NCBI GenBank assembly: GCA_964057225.1
Contig: OZ059900.1
Coordinates: 26,737,638-26,801,637, forward strand
DNA length: 64,000 bases
DNA from: Auanema rhodensis
Lineage: Eukaryota > Nematoda > Chromadorea > Rhabditida > Rhabditidae
Direction: 5' to 3'
Shown: positions 14,511 through 29,500 of the stretch, in pieces
Numbering within the stretch: position 1 is the first letter of the stretch
Layout of the letters: the number at the start of each line of letters is the position of its first letter
Made by a program: the position numbers and the translations under genes
Notes under the pieces: generated by a model
Told to the model about the DNA's origin: nothing
Seen by the model: the letters and a program-made list of their open reading frames with translations, nothing else
Databases searched by the model: none

Positions 14511-17500
14511 GTAAGATAAAGAGATGCGGTTTTCAAAATTAGATTCATCATGTCCATATTAGTCTAAAAACAAATTTTTATTGATATTGGTGCATGGTAA
14601 CCATGACTTTGAAATTTACGTGAACTTTAATTTATGCTAATTAAATGTACACGTGATGTGCCCTTGGTATGTAACTCGCTTCACGTGAAAGATAAAGAGA
14701 TGCGGTTTTCAAACTTAGATTCCCCATGTCCATATTAGTCTAAAAACAAATTTTTATTGATATTGGTTCATGGTAACCATGACTTTGAAATTTACGTGAA
14801 CTTTAATTTATGCTAATTAAATGTACACGTGATGTGCCCTTGGTATGTAACTCGCTTCACGTGAAAGATAAAGAGATGCGGTTCTCAAAATTAGATTCCC
14901 CAAGTCCATATTAGTCTAAAAACAAATTTTTATTGATATTGGTTCATGGTAACCATGTCTTTGAAGTTTACGTGAACTTTAATTTATGCTAATTAAATGT
15001 ACACGTGATGTGCACTTGGTATGTAACTCGCTTCACGTGAAAGATAAAGAGATGCGGTTTTCAAACTTAGATTCCCCATGTCCATATTAGTCTAAAAACA
15101 AATTTTTATTGATATTGGTGCATGGTAACCATGACTTTGAAATTTACGTGAACTTTAATTTATGCTAATTAAATGTACACGTGATGTGCACTTGGTATGT
15201 AACTCGCTTCACGTGAAAGATAAAGAGATGCGGTTTTCAAAATTAGATTCCCCATGTCCATATTAGTCTAAAAACAAATTTTTTTGATATTGGTTCATGG
15301 TAACCATGTCTTTGAAATTTACGTGAACTTTAATTTATGCTAATTAAATGTACACGTGATGTGCACTTGGTATGTAACTCGCTTCACGTGAAAGATAAAG
15401 AGATGCGGTTTTCAAAATTAGATTCCCCATGTCCATATTAGTCTAAAAACAAATTTTTATTGATATTGGTTCATGGTAACCATGACTTTGAAATTTACGT
15501 GAACTTTAATTTATGCTAATTAAATGTACACGTGATGTGCACTTGGTATGTAACTCGCTTCACGTGAAAGATAAAGAGATGTGGTTTTTAAAATTAGATT
15601 CCCCATGTTCATATTAGTCTAAAAACAAATTTTTATTGATATTGGTTCATGGTAACCATGACTTTGAAATTTACGTGAACTTTAATTTATGCCAATTAAA
15701 TGTACACGTGATGTGCACTTGGTATGTAACTCGCTTCACGTGAAAGATAAAGAGATGCGGTTTTTGAAATTAGATTCCCCATGTCCATATTAGTCTAAAA
15801 ACAAATTTTTATTGATATTGGTTCATGGTAACCATGTCTTTGAAATTTACGTGAACTTTAATTTATGCTAATTAAATGTACACGTGATGTGCACTTGGTA
15901 TGTAACTCGCTTCACGTGAAAGATAAAGAGATGCGGTTTTCAAAATTAGATTCCCCATGTCCATATTAGTCTAAAAACAAATTTTTATTGATATTGGTGC
16001 ATGGTAACCATGACTTTGAAATTTACGTGAACTTTAATTTATGCTAATTAAATGTACACGTGATGTGCCCTTGGTATGTAACTCGCTTCACGTGAAAGAT
16101 AAAGAGATGCGGTTCTCAAAATTAGATTCCCCAAGTCCATATTAGTCTAAAAACAAATTTTTATTGATATTGGTTCATGGTAACCATGTCTTTGAAGTTT
16201 ACGTGAACTTTAATTTATGCTAATTAAATGTACACGTGATGTGCACTTGGTATGTAACTCGCTTCACGTGAAAGATAAAGAGATGCGGTTTTCAAAATTA
16301 GATTCCCCATGTCCATATTAGTCTAAAAACAAATTTTTATTGATATTGGTTCATGGTAACCATGTCTTTGAAGTTTACGTGAACTTTAATTTATGCTAAT
16401 TAAATGTACACGTGATGTGCACTTGGTATGTAACTCGCTTCACGTGAAAGATAAAGAGATGCGGTTTTCAAAATTAAATTCCCCATGTCCATATTAGTCT
16501 AAAAACAAATTTTTATTGATATTGGTTCATGGTAACCATGTCTTTGAAATTTACGTGAACTTTAATTTATGCTAATTAAATGTACACGCGATGTGCACTT
16601 GGTATGTAACTCGCTTCACGTGAAAGATAAAGAGATGCGGTTTTCAAAATTAGATTCCCCATGTCCATATTAGTCTAAAAACAAATTTTTATTGATATTG
16701 GTGCATGGTAACCATGACTTTGAAATTTACGTGAACTTTAATTTATGCTAATTAAATGTACACGTGATGTACACTTGGTATGTAACTCGCTTCACGTGAA
16801 AGATAAAGAGATGCGGTTTTCAAAATTAGATTCCCCATGTCCACATTAGTCTAAAAACAAATTTTTATTGATATTGGTGCATGGTAACCATGACTTTGAA
16901 ATTTACGTGAACTTTAATTTATGCTAATTAAATGTACACGTGATGTGCCCTTGGTATGTAACTCGCTTCACGTGAAAGATAAAGAGATGCGGTTTTCAAA
17001 ATTAGATTCCCCATGTCCATATTAGTCTAAAAACAAATTTTTATTGATATTGGTGCATGGTAACCATGACTTTGAAATTTACGTGAACTTTAATTTATGC
17101 TAATTAAATGTACACGTGATGTACACTTGGTATGTAACTCGCTTCACGTGAAAGATAAAGAGATGCGGTTTTCAAAATTAGATTCCCCATGTCCATATTA
17201 GTCTAAAAACAAATTTTTATTGATATTGGTTCATGGTAACCATGACTTTGAAATTTACGTGAACTTTAATTTATGTTAATTAAATGTACAAGTGATGTAC
17301 ACTTGGTATGTAACTCGCTTCACGTGAAAGATAAAAAGATGCGGTTTCCAAAATTAGATTCCCCATGTCCATATTAGTCTAAAAACAAATTTTTATTGAT
17401 ATTGGTTCATGGTAACCATGTCTTTGAAATTTACGTGAACTTTAATTTATGCTAATTAAATGTACACGTGATGTGCACTTGGTATGTAACTCGCTTCACG

Positions 17501-20500
17501 TGAAAGATAACGAGATGTGGTTTTCAAAATTAGATTCCCCATGTCCATATTAGTCTAAAAACAAATTTTTATTGATATTGGTTCATGGTAACCATGTCTT
17601 TGAAATTTACGTGAACTTTAATTTATGCTAATTAAATGTACACGTGATGTACACTTGGTATGTAACTCGCTTCACGTGAAAGATAAAGAGATGCGGTTTT
17701 CAAAATTAGATTCCCCATGTCCATATTAGTCTAAAAACAAATTTTTATTGATATTGGTTCATGGTAACCATGACTTTGAAATTTACGTGAACTTTAATTT
17801 ATGTTAATTAAATGTACAAGTGATGTACACTTGGTATGTAACTCGCTTCACGTGAAAGATAAAAAGATGCGGTTTCCAAAATTAGATTCCCCATGTCCAT
17901 ATTAGTCTAAAAACAAATTTTTATTGATATTGGTTCATGGTAACCATGTCTTTGAAATTTACGTGAACTTTAATTTATGCTAATTAAAAGTACACGTGAT
18001 GTGCCCTTGGTATGTAACTCGCTTCACGTGAAAGATAAAGAGATGCGGTTTTCAAACTTAGATTCCCCATGTCCATATTAGTCTAAAAACAAATTTTTAT
18101 TGATATTGGTTCATGGTAACCATGACTTTGAAATTTACGTGAACTTTAATTTATGCTAATTAAATGTACACGTGATGTGCCCTTGGTATGTAACTCGCTT
18201 CACGTGAAAGATAAAGAGATGCGGTTCTCAAAATTAGATTCCCCAAGTCCATATTAGTCTAAAAACAAATTTTTATTGATATTGGTTCATGGTAACCATG
18301 TCTTTGAAGTTTACGTGAACTTTAATTTATGCTAATTAAATGTACACGTGATGTGCACTTGGTATGTAACTCGCTTCACGTGAAAGATAAAGAGATGCGG
18401 TTCTCAAAATTAGATTCCCCATGTCCATATTAGTCTAAAAACAAATTTTTATTGATATTGGTGCATGGTAACCATGACTTTGAAATTTACGTGAACTTTA
18501 ATTTATGCTAATTAAATGTACACGTGATGTGCACTTGGTATGTAACTCGCTTCACGTGAAAGATAAAGAGATGCGGTTTTCAAAATTAGATTCCCCATGT
18601 CCATATTAGTCTAAAAACAAATTTTTTTGATATTGGTTCATGGTAACCATGTCTTTGAAATTTACGTGAACTTTAATTTATGCTAATTAAATGTACACGT
18701 GATGTGCACTTGGTATGTAACTCGCTTCACGTGAAAGATAAAGAGATGCGGTTTTCAAAATTAGATTCCCCATGTCCATATTAGTCTAAAAACAAATTTT
18801 TATTGATATTGGTTCATGGTAACCATGACTTTGAAATTTACGTGAACTTTAATTTATGCTAATTAAATGTACACGTGATGTGCACTTGGTATGTAACTCG
18901 CTTCACGTGAAAGATAAAGAGATGTGGTTTTTAAAATTAGATTCCCCATGTTCATATTAGTCTAAAAACAAATTTTTATTGATATTGGTTCATGGTAACC
19001 ATGACTTTGAAATTTACGTGAACTTTAATTTATGCCAATTAAATGTACACGTGATGTGCACTTGGTATGTAACTCGCTTCACGTGAAAGATAAAGAGATG
19101 CGGTTTTTGAAATTAGATTCCCCATGTCCATATTAGTCTAAAAACAAATTTTTATTGATATTGGTTCATGGTAACCATGTCTTTGAAATTTACGTGAACT
19201 TTAATTTATGCTAATTAAATGTACACGTGATGTGCACTTGGTATGTAACTCGCTTCACGTGAAAGATAAAGAGATGCGGTTTTCAAAATTAGATTCCCCA
19301 TGTCCATATTAGTCTAAAAACAAATTTTTATTGATATTGGTGCATGGTAACCATGACTTTGAAATTTACGTGAACTTTAATTTATGCTAATTAAATGTAC
19401 ACGTGATGTACACTTGGTATGTAACTCGCTTCACGTGAAAGATAAAGAGATGCGGTTTTCAAAATTAGATTCCCCATGTCCATATTAGTCTAAAAACAAA
19501 TTTTTATTGATATTGGTTCATGGTAACCATGTCTTTGAAGTTTACGTGAACTTTAATTTATGCTAATTAAATGTGCACGTGATGTGCACTTGGTATGTAA
19601 CTCGCTTCACGTGAAAGATAAAGAGATGCGGTTTTCAAAATTAGATTCCCCATGTCCATATTAGTCTAAAAACAAATTTTTATTGATATTGGTGCATGGT
19701 AACCATGACTTTGAAATTTACGTGAACTTTAATTTATGCTAATTAAATGTACACGTGATGTGCACTTGGTATGTAACTCGCTTCACGTGAAAGATAAAGA
19801 GATGCGGTTTTCAAAATTAGATTCCCCATGTCCATATTAGTCTAAAAACAAATTTTTATTGATATTGGTTCATGGTAACCATGACTTTGAAATTTACGTG
19901 AACTTTAATTTATGCTAATTAAATGTACACGTGATGTGCACTTGGTATGTAACTCGCTTCACGTGAAAGATAAGGAGATGTGGTTTTTAAAATTAGATTC
20001 CCCATGTCCATATTAGTCTAAAAACAAATTTTTATTGATATTGGTTCATGGTAACCATGTCTTTGAAATTTACGTGAACTTTAATTTATGCTAATTAAAT
20101 GTACACGCGATGTGCACTTGGTATGTAACTCGCTTCACGTGAAAGATAAAGAGATGCGGTTTTCAAAATTAGATTCCCCATGTCCATATTAGTCTAAAAA
20201 CAAATTTTTATTGATATTGGTGCATGGTAACCATGACTTTGAAATTTACGTGAACTTTAATTTATGCTAATTAAATGTACACGTGATGTACACTTGGTAT
20301 GTAACTCGCTTCACGTGAAAGATAAAGAGATGCGGTTTTCAAAATTAGATTCCCCATGTCCATATTAGTCTAAAAACAAATTTTTATTGATATTGGTTCA
20401 TGGTAACCATGACTTTGAAATTTACGTGAACTTTAATTTATGTTAATTAAATGTACAAGTGATGTACACTTGGTATGTAACTCGCTTCACGTGAAAGATA

Positions 20501-23500
20501 AAAAGATGCGGTTTCCAAAATTAGATTCCCCATGTCCATATTAGTCTAAAAACAAATTTTTATTGATATTGGTTCATGGTAACCATGTCTTTGAAATTTA
20601 CGTGAACTTTAATTTATGCTAATTAAATGTACACGTGATGTGCACTTGGTATGTAACTCGCTTCACGTGAAAGATAACGAGATGTGGTTTTCAAAATTAG
20701 ATTCCCCATGTCCATATTAGTCTAAAAACAAATTTTTATTGATATTGGTTCATGGTAACCATGTCTTTGAAATTTACGTGAACTTTAATTTATGCTAATT
20801 AAATGTACACGTGATGTGCACTTGGTATGTAACTCGCTTCACGTGTAAGATAAAGAGATGCGGTTTTCAAAATTAGATTCATCATGTCCATATTAGTCTA
20901 AAAACAAATTTTTATTGATATTGGTGCATGGTAACCATGACTTTGAAATTTACGTGAACTTTAATTTATGCTAATTAAATGTACACGTGATGTGCCCTTG
21001 GTATGTAACTCGCTTCACGTGAAAGATAAAGAGATGCGGTTTTCAAACTTAGATTCCCCATGTCCATATTAGTCTAAAAACAAATTTTTATTGATATTGG
21101 TTCATGGTAACCATGACTTTGAAATTTACGTGAACTTTAATTTATGCTAATTAAATGTACACGTGATGTGCCCTTGGTATGTAACTCGCTTCACGTGAAA
21201 GATAAAGAGATGCGGTTCTCAAAATTAGATTCCCCAAGTCCATATTAGTCTAAAAACAAATTTTTATTGATATTGGTTCATGGTAACCATGTCTTTGAAG
21301 TTTACGTGAACTTTAATTTATGCTAATTAAATGTACACGTGATGTGCACTTGGTATGTAACTCGCTTCACGTGAAAGATAAAGAGATGCGGTTTTCAAAA
21401 TTAGATTCCCCATGTCCATATTAGTCTAAAAACAAATTTTTATTGATATTGGTGCATGGTAACCATGACTTTGAAATTTACGTGAACTTTAATTTATGCT
21501 AATTAAATGTACACGTGATGTGCACTTGGTATGTAACTCGCTTCACGTGAAAGATAAAGAGATGCGGTTTTCAAAATTAGATTCCCCATGTCCATATTAG
21601 TCTAAAAACAAATTTTTTTGATATTGGTTCATGGTAACCATGTCTTTGAAATTTACGTGAACTTTAATTTATGCTAATTAAATGTACACGTGATGTGCAC
21701 TTGGTATGTAACTCGCTTCACGTGAAAGATAAAGAGATGCGGTTTTCAAAATTAGATTCCCCATGTCCATATTAGTCTAAAAACAAATTTTTATTGATAT
21801 TGGTTCATGGTAACCATGACTTTGAAATTTACGTGAACTTTAATTTATGCTAATTAAATGTACACGTGATGTGCACTTGGTATGTAACTCGCTTCACGTG
21901 AAAGATAAAGAGATGTGGTTTTTAAAATTAGATTCCCCATGTTCATATTAGTCTAAAAACAAATTTTTATTGATATTGGTTCATGGTAACCATGACTTTG
22001 AAATTTACGTGAACTTTAATTTATGCCAATTAAATGTACACGTGATGTGCACTTGGTATGTAACTCGCTTCACGTGAAAGATAAAGAGATGCGGTTTTTG
22101 AAATTAGATTCCCCATGTCCATATTAGTCTAAAAACAAATTTTTATTGATATTGGTTCATGGTAACCATGTCTTTGAAATTTACGTGAACTTTAATTTAT
22201 GCTAATTAAATGTACACGTGATGTGCACTTGGTATGTGACTCGCTTCACGTGAAAGATAAAGAGATGCGGTTCTCAAAATTAGATTCCCCAAGTCCATAT
22301 TAGTCTAAAAACAAATTTTTATTGATATTGGTTCATGGTAACCATGTCTTTGAAGTTTACGTGAACTTTAATTTATGCTAATTAAATGTACACGTGATGT
22401 GCACTTGGTATGTAACTCGCTTCACGTGAAAGATAAAGAGATGCGGTTTTCAAAATTAGATTCCCCATGTCCATATTAGTCTAAAAACAAATTTTTATTG
22501 ATATTGGTTCATGGTAACCATGTCTTTGAAGTTTACGTGAACTTTAATTTATGCTAATTAAATGTACACGTGATGTGCACTTGGTATGTAACTCGCTTCA
22601 CGTGAAAGATAAAGAGATGCGGTTTTCAAAATTAAATTCCCCATGTCCATATTAGTCTAAAAACAAATTTTTATTGATATTGGTTCATGGTAACCATGTC
22701 TTTGAAATTTACGTGAACTTTAATTTATGCTAATTAAATGTACACGCGATGTGCACTTGGTATGTAACTCGCTTCACGTGAAAGATAAAGAGATGCGGTT
22801 TTCAAAATTAGATTCCCCATGTCCATATTAGTCTAAAAACAAATTTTTATTGATATTGGTTCATGGTAACCATGTCTTTGAAATTTACGTGAACTTTAAT
22901 TTATGCTAATTAAATGTACACGTGATGTGCACTTGGTATGTAACTCGCTTCACGTGAAAGATAAGGAGATGTGGTTTTTAAAATTAGATTCCCCATGTCC
23001 ATATTAGTCTAAAAACAAATTTTTATTGATATTGGTGCATGGTAACCATGACTTTGAAATTTACGTGAACTTTAATTTATGCTAATTAAATGTACACGTG
23101 ATGTACACTTGGTATGTAACTCGCTTCACGTGAAAGATAAAGAGATGCGGTTTTCAAAATTAGATTCCCCATGTCCATATTAGTCTAAAAACAAATTTTT
23201 ATTGATATTGGTTCATGGTAACCATGTCTTTGAAATTTACGTGAACTTTAATTTATGCTAATTAAATGTACACGCGATGTGCACTTGGTATGTAACTCGC
23301 TTCACGTGAAAGATAAAGAGATGCGGTTTTCAAAATTAGATTCCCCATGTCCATATTAGTCTAAAAACAAATTTTTATTGATATTGGTGCATGGTAACCA
23401 TGACTTTGAAATTTACGTGAACTTTAATTTATGCTAATTAAATGTACACGTGATGTACACTTGGTATGTAACTAGCTTCACGTGAAAGATAAAGAGATGC

Positions 23501-26500
23501 GGTTTTCAAAATTAGATTCCCCATGTCCATATTAGTCTAAAAACAAATTTTTATTGATATTGGTTCATGGTAACCATGACTTTGAAATTTACGTGAACTT
23601 TAATTTATGTTAATTAAATGTACAAGTGATGTACACTTGGTATGTAACTCGCTTCACGTGAAAGATAAAAAGATGCGGTTTCCAAAATTAGATTCCCCAT
23701 GTCCATATTAGTCTAAAAACAAATTTTTATTGATATTGGTTCATGGTAACCATGTCTTTGAAATTTACGTGAACTTTAATTTATGCTAATTAAATGTACA
23801 CGTGATGTGCACTTGGTATGTAACTCGCTTCACGTGAAAGATAACGAGATGTGGTTTTCAAAATTAGATTCCCCATGTCCATATTAGTCTAAAAACAAAT
23901 TTTTATTGATATTGGTTCATGGTAACCATGTCTTTGAAATTTACGTGAACTTTAATTTATGCTAATTAAATGTACACGTGATGTACACTTGGTATGTAAC
24001 TCGCTTCACGTGAAAGATAAAGAGATGCGGTTTTCAAAATTAGATTCCCCATGTCCATATTAGTCTAAAAACAAATTTTTATTGATATTGGTTCATGGTA
24101 ACCATGACTTTGAAATTTACGTGAACTTTAATTTATGTTAATTAAATGTACAAGTGATGTACACTTGGTATGTAACTCGCTTCACGTGAAAGATAAAAAG
24201 ATGCGGTTTCCAAAATTAGATTCCCCATGTCCATATTAGTCTAAAAACAAATTTTTATTGATATTGGTTCATGGTAACCATGTCTTTGAAATTTACGTGA
24301 ACTTTAATTTATGCTAATTAAAAGTACACGTGATGTGCCCTTGGTATGTAACTCGCTTCACGTGAAAGATAAAGAGATGCGGTTTTCAAACTTAGATTCC
24401 CCATGTCCATATTAGTCTAAAAACAAATTTTTATTGATATTGGTTCATGGTAACCATGACTTTGAAATTTACGTGAACTTTAATTTATGCTAATTAAATG
24501 TACACGTGATGTGCCCTTGGTATGTAACTCGCTTCACGTGAAAGATAAAGAGATGCGGTTCTCAAAATTAGATTCCCCAAGTCCATATTAGTCTAAAAAC
24601 AAATTTTTATTGATATTGGTTCATGGTAACCATGTCTTTGAAGTTTACGTGAACTTTAATTTATGCTAATTAAATGTACACGTGATGTGCACTTGGTATG
24701 TAACTCGCTTCACGTGAAAGATAAAGAGATGCGGTTCTCAAAATTAGATTCCCCATGTCCATATTAGTCTAAAAACAAATTTTTATTGATATTGGTGCAT
24801 GGTAACCATGACTTTGAAATTTACGTGAACTTTAATTTATGCTAATTAAATGTACACGTGATGTGCACTTGGTATGTAACTCGCTTCACGTGAAAGATAA
24901 AGAGATGCGGTTTTCAAAATTAGATTCCCCATGTCCATATTAGTCTAAAAACAAATTTTTTTGATATTGGTTCATGGTAACCATGTCTTTGAAATTTACG
25001 TGAACTTTAATTTATGCTAATTAAATGTACACGTGATGTGCACTTGGTATGTAACTCGCTTCACGTGAAAGATAAAGAGATGCGGTTTTCAAAATTAGAT
25101 TCCCCATGTCCATATTAGTCTAAAAACAAATTTTTATTGATATTGGTTCATGGTAACCATGACTTTGAAATTTACGTGAACTTTAATTTATGCTAATTAA
25201 ATGTACACGTGATGTGCACTTGGTATGTAACTCGCTTCACGTGAAAGATAAAGAGATGTGGTTTTTAAAATTAGATTCCCCATGTTCATATTAGTCTAAA
25301 AACAAATTTTTATTGATATTGGTTCATGGTAACCATGACTTTGAAATTTACGTGAACTTTAATTTATGCCAATTAAATGTACACGTGATGTGCACTTGGT
25401 ATGTAACTCGCTTCACGTGAAAGATAAAGAGATGCGGTTTTTGAAATTAGATTCCCCATGTCCATATTAGTCTAAAAACAAATTTTTATTGATATTGGTT
25501 CATGGTAACCATGTCTTTGAAATTTACGTGAACTTTAATTTATGCTAATTAAATGTACACGTGATGTGCACTTGGTATGTAACTCGCTTCACGTGAAAGA
25601 TAAAGAGATGCGGTTTTCAAAATTAGATTCCCCATGTCCATATTAGTCTAAAAACAAATTTTTATTGATATTGGTGCATGGTAACCATGACTTTGAAATT
25701 TACGTGAACTTTAATTTATGCTAATTAAATGTACACGTGATGTACACTTGGTATGTAACTCGCTTCACGTGAAAGATAAAGAGATGCGGTTTTCAAAATT
25801 AGATTCCCCATGTCCATATTAGTCTAAAAACAAATTTTTATTGATATTGGTTCATGGTAACCATGTCTTTGAAGTTTACGTGAACTTTAATTTATGCTAA
25901 TTAAATGTGCACGTGATGTGCACTTGGTATGTAACTCGCTTCACGTGAAAGATAAAGAGATGCGGTTTTCAAAATTAGATTCCCCATGTCCATATTAGTC
26001 TAAAAACAAATTTTTATTGATATTGGTGCATGGTAACCATGACTTTGAAATTTACGTGAACTTTAATTTATGCTAATTAAATGTACACGTGATGTGCACT
26101 TGGTATGTAACTCGCTTCACGTGAAAGATAAAGAGATGCGGTTTTCAAAATTAGATTCCCCATGTCCATATTAGTCTAAAAACAAATTTTTATTGATATT
26201 GGTTCATGGTAACCATGACTTTGAAATTTACGTGAACTTTAATTTATGCTAATTAAATGTACACGTGATGTGCACTTGGTATGTAACTCGCTTCACGTGA
26301 AAGATAAGGAGATGTGGTTTTTAAAATTAGATTCCCCATGTCCATATTAGTCTAAAAACAAATTTTTATTGATATTGGTTCATGGTAACCATGTCTTTGA
26401 AATTTACGTGAACTTTAATTTATGCTAATTAAATGTACACGCGATGTGCACTTGGTATGTAACTCGCTTCACGTGAAAGATAAAGAGATGCGGTTTTCAA

Positions 26501-29500
26501 AATTAGATTCCCCATGTCCATATTAGTCTAAAAACAAATTTTTATTGATATTGGTGCATGGTAACCATGACTTTGAAATTTACGTGAACTTTAATTTATG
26601 CTAATTAAATGTACACGTGATGTACACTTGGTATGTAACTCGCTTCACGTGAAAGATAAAGAGATGCGGTTTTCAAAATTAGATTCCCCATGTCCATATT
26701 AGTCTAAAAACAAATTTTTATTGATATTGGTTCATGGTAACCATGACTTTGAAATTTACGTGAACTTTAATTTATGTTAATTAAATGTACAAGTGATGTA
26801 CACTTGGTATGTAACTCGCTTCACGTGAAAGATAAAAAGATGCGGTTTCCAAAATTAGATTCCCCATGTCCATATTAGTCTAAAAACAAATTTTTATTGA
26901 TATTGGTTCATGGTAACCATGTCTTTGAAATTTACGTGAACTTTAATTTATGCTAATTAAATGTACACGTGATGTGCACTTGGTATGTAACTCGCTTCAC
27001 GTGAAAGATAACGAGATGTGGTTTTCAAAATTAGATTCCCCATGTCCATATTAGTCTAAAAACAAATTTTTATTGATATTGGTTCATGGTAACCATGTCT
27101 TTGAAATTTACGTGAACTTTAATTTATGCTAATTAAATGTACACGTGATGTGCACTTGGTATGTAACTCGCTTCACGTGTAAGATAAAGAGATGCGGTTT
27201 TCAAAATTAGATTCATCATGTCCATATTAGTCTAAAAACAAATTTTTATTGATATTGGTGCATGGTAACCATGACTTTGAAATTTACGTGAACTTTAATT
27301 TATGCTAATTAAATGTACACGTGATGTGCCCTTGGTATGTAACTCGCTTCACGTGAAAGATAAAGAGATGCGGTTTTCAAACTTAGATTCCCCATGTCCA
27401 TATTAGTCTAAAAACAAATTTTTATTGATATTGGTTCATGGTAACCATGACTTTGAAATTTACGTGAACTTTAATTTATGCTAATTAAATGTACACGTGA
27501 TGTGCCCTTGGTATGTAACTCGCTTCACGTGAAAGATAAAGAGATGCGGTTCTCAAAATTAGATTCCCCAAGTCCATATTAGTCTAAAAACAAATTTTTA
27601 TTGATATTGGTTCATGGTAACCATGTCTTTGAAGTTTACGTGAACTTTAATTTATGCTAATTAAATGTACACGTGATGTGCACTTGGTATGTAACTCGCT
27701 TCACGTGAAAGATAAAGAGATGCGGTTTTCAAAATTAGATTCCCCATGTCCATATTAGTCTAAAAACAAATTTTTATTGATATTGGTGCATGGTAACCAT
27801 GACTTTGAAATTTACGTGAACTTTAATTTATGCTAATTAAATGTACACGTGATGTGCACTTGGTATGTAACTCGCTTCACGTGAAAGATAAAGAGATGCG
27901 GTTTTCAAAATTAGATTCCCCATGTCCATATTAGTCTAAAAACAAATTTTTTTGATATTGGTTCATGGTAACCATGTCTTTGAAATTTACGTGAACTTTA
28001 ATTTATGCTAATTAAATGTACACGTGATGTGCACTTGGTATGTAACTCGCTTCACATGAAAGATAAAGAGATGCGGTTTTCAAAATTAGATTCCCCATGT
28101 CCATATTAGTCTAAAAACAAATTTTTATTGATATTGGTTCATGGTAACCATGACTTTGAAATTTACGTGAACTTTAATTTATGCTAATTAAATGTACACG
28201 TGATGTGCACTTGGTATGTAACTCGCTTCACGTGAAAGATAAAGAGATGTGGTTTTTAAAATTAGATTCCCCATGTTCATATTAGTCTAAAAACAAATTT
28301 TTATTGATATTGGTGCATGGTAACCATGACTTTGAAATTTACGTGAACTTTAATTTATGCCAATTAAATGTACACGTGATGTACACTTGGTATGTAACTC
28401 GCTTCACGTGAAAGATAAAGAGATGCGGTTTTCAAAATTAGATTCCCCATGTCCATATTAGTCTAAAAACAAATTTTTATTGATATTGGTTCATGGTAAC
28501 CATGTCTTTGAAATTTACGTGAACTTTAATTTATGCTAATTAAATGTACACGTGATGTGCACTTGGTATGTAACTCGCTTCACGTGTAAGATAAAGAGAT
28601 GCGGTTTTCAAAATTAGATTCATCATGTCCATATTAGTCTAAAAACAAATTTTTATTGATATTGGTGCATGGTAACCATGACTTTGAAATTTACGTGAAC
28701 TTTAATTTATGCTAATTAAATGTACACGTGATGTGCCCTTGGTATGTAACTCGCTTCACGTGAAAGATAAAGAGATGCGGTTTTCAAACTTAGATTCCCC
28801 ATGTCCATATTAGTCTAAAAACAAATTTTTATTGATATTGGTTCATGGTAACCATGTCTTTGAAGTTTACGTGAACTTTAATTTATGCTAATTAAATGTA
28901 CACGTGATGTGCACTTGGTATGTAACTCGCTTCACGTGAAAGATAAAGAGATGCGGTTTTCAAAATTAAATTCCCCATGTCCATATTAGTCTAAAAACAA
29001 ATTTTTATTGATATTGGTTCATGGTAACCATGTCTTTGAAATTTACGTGAACTTTAATTTATGCTAATTAAATGTACACGCGATGTGCACTTGGTATGTA
29101 ACTCGCTTCACGTGAAAGATAAAGAGATGCGGTTTTCAAAATTAGATTCCCCATGTCCATATTAGTCTAAAAACAAATTTTTATTGATATTGGTTCATGG
29201 TAACCATGTCTTTGAAATTTACGTGAACTTTAATTTATGCTAATTAAATGTACACGTGATGTGCACTTGGTATGTAACTCGCTTCACGTGAAAGATAAGG
29301 AGATGTGGTTTTTAAAATTAGATTCCCCATGTCCATATTAGTCTAAAAACAAATTTTTATTGATATTGGTGCATGGTAACCATGACTTTGAAATTTACGT
29401 GAACTTTAATTTATGCTAATTAAATGTACACGTGATGTACACTTGGTATGTAACTCGCTTCACGTGAAAGATAAAGAGATGCGGTTTTCAAAATTAGATT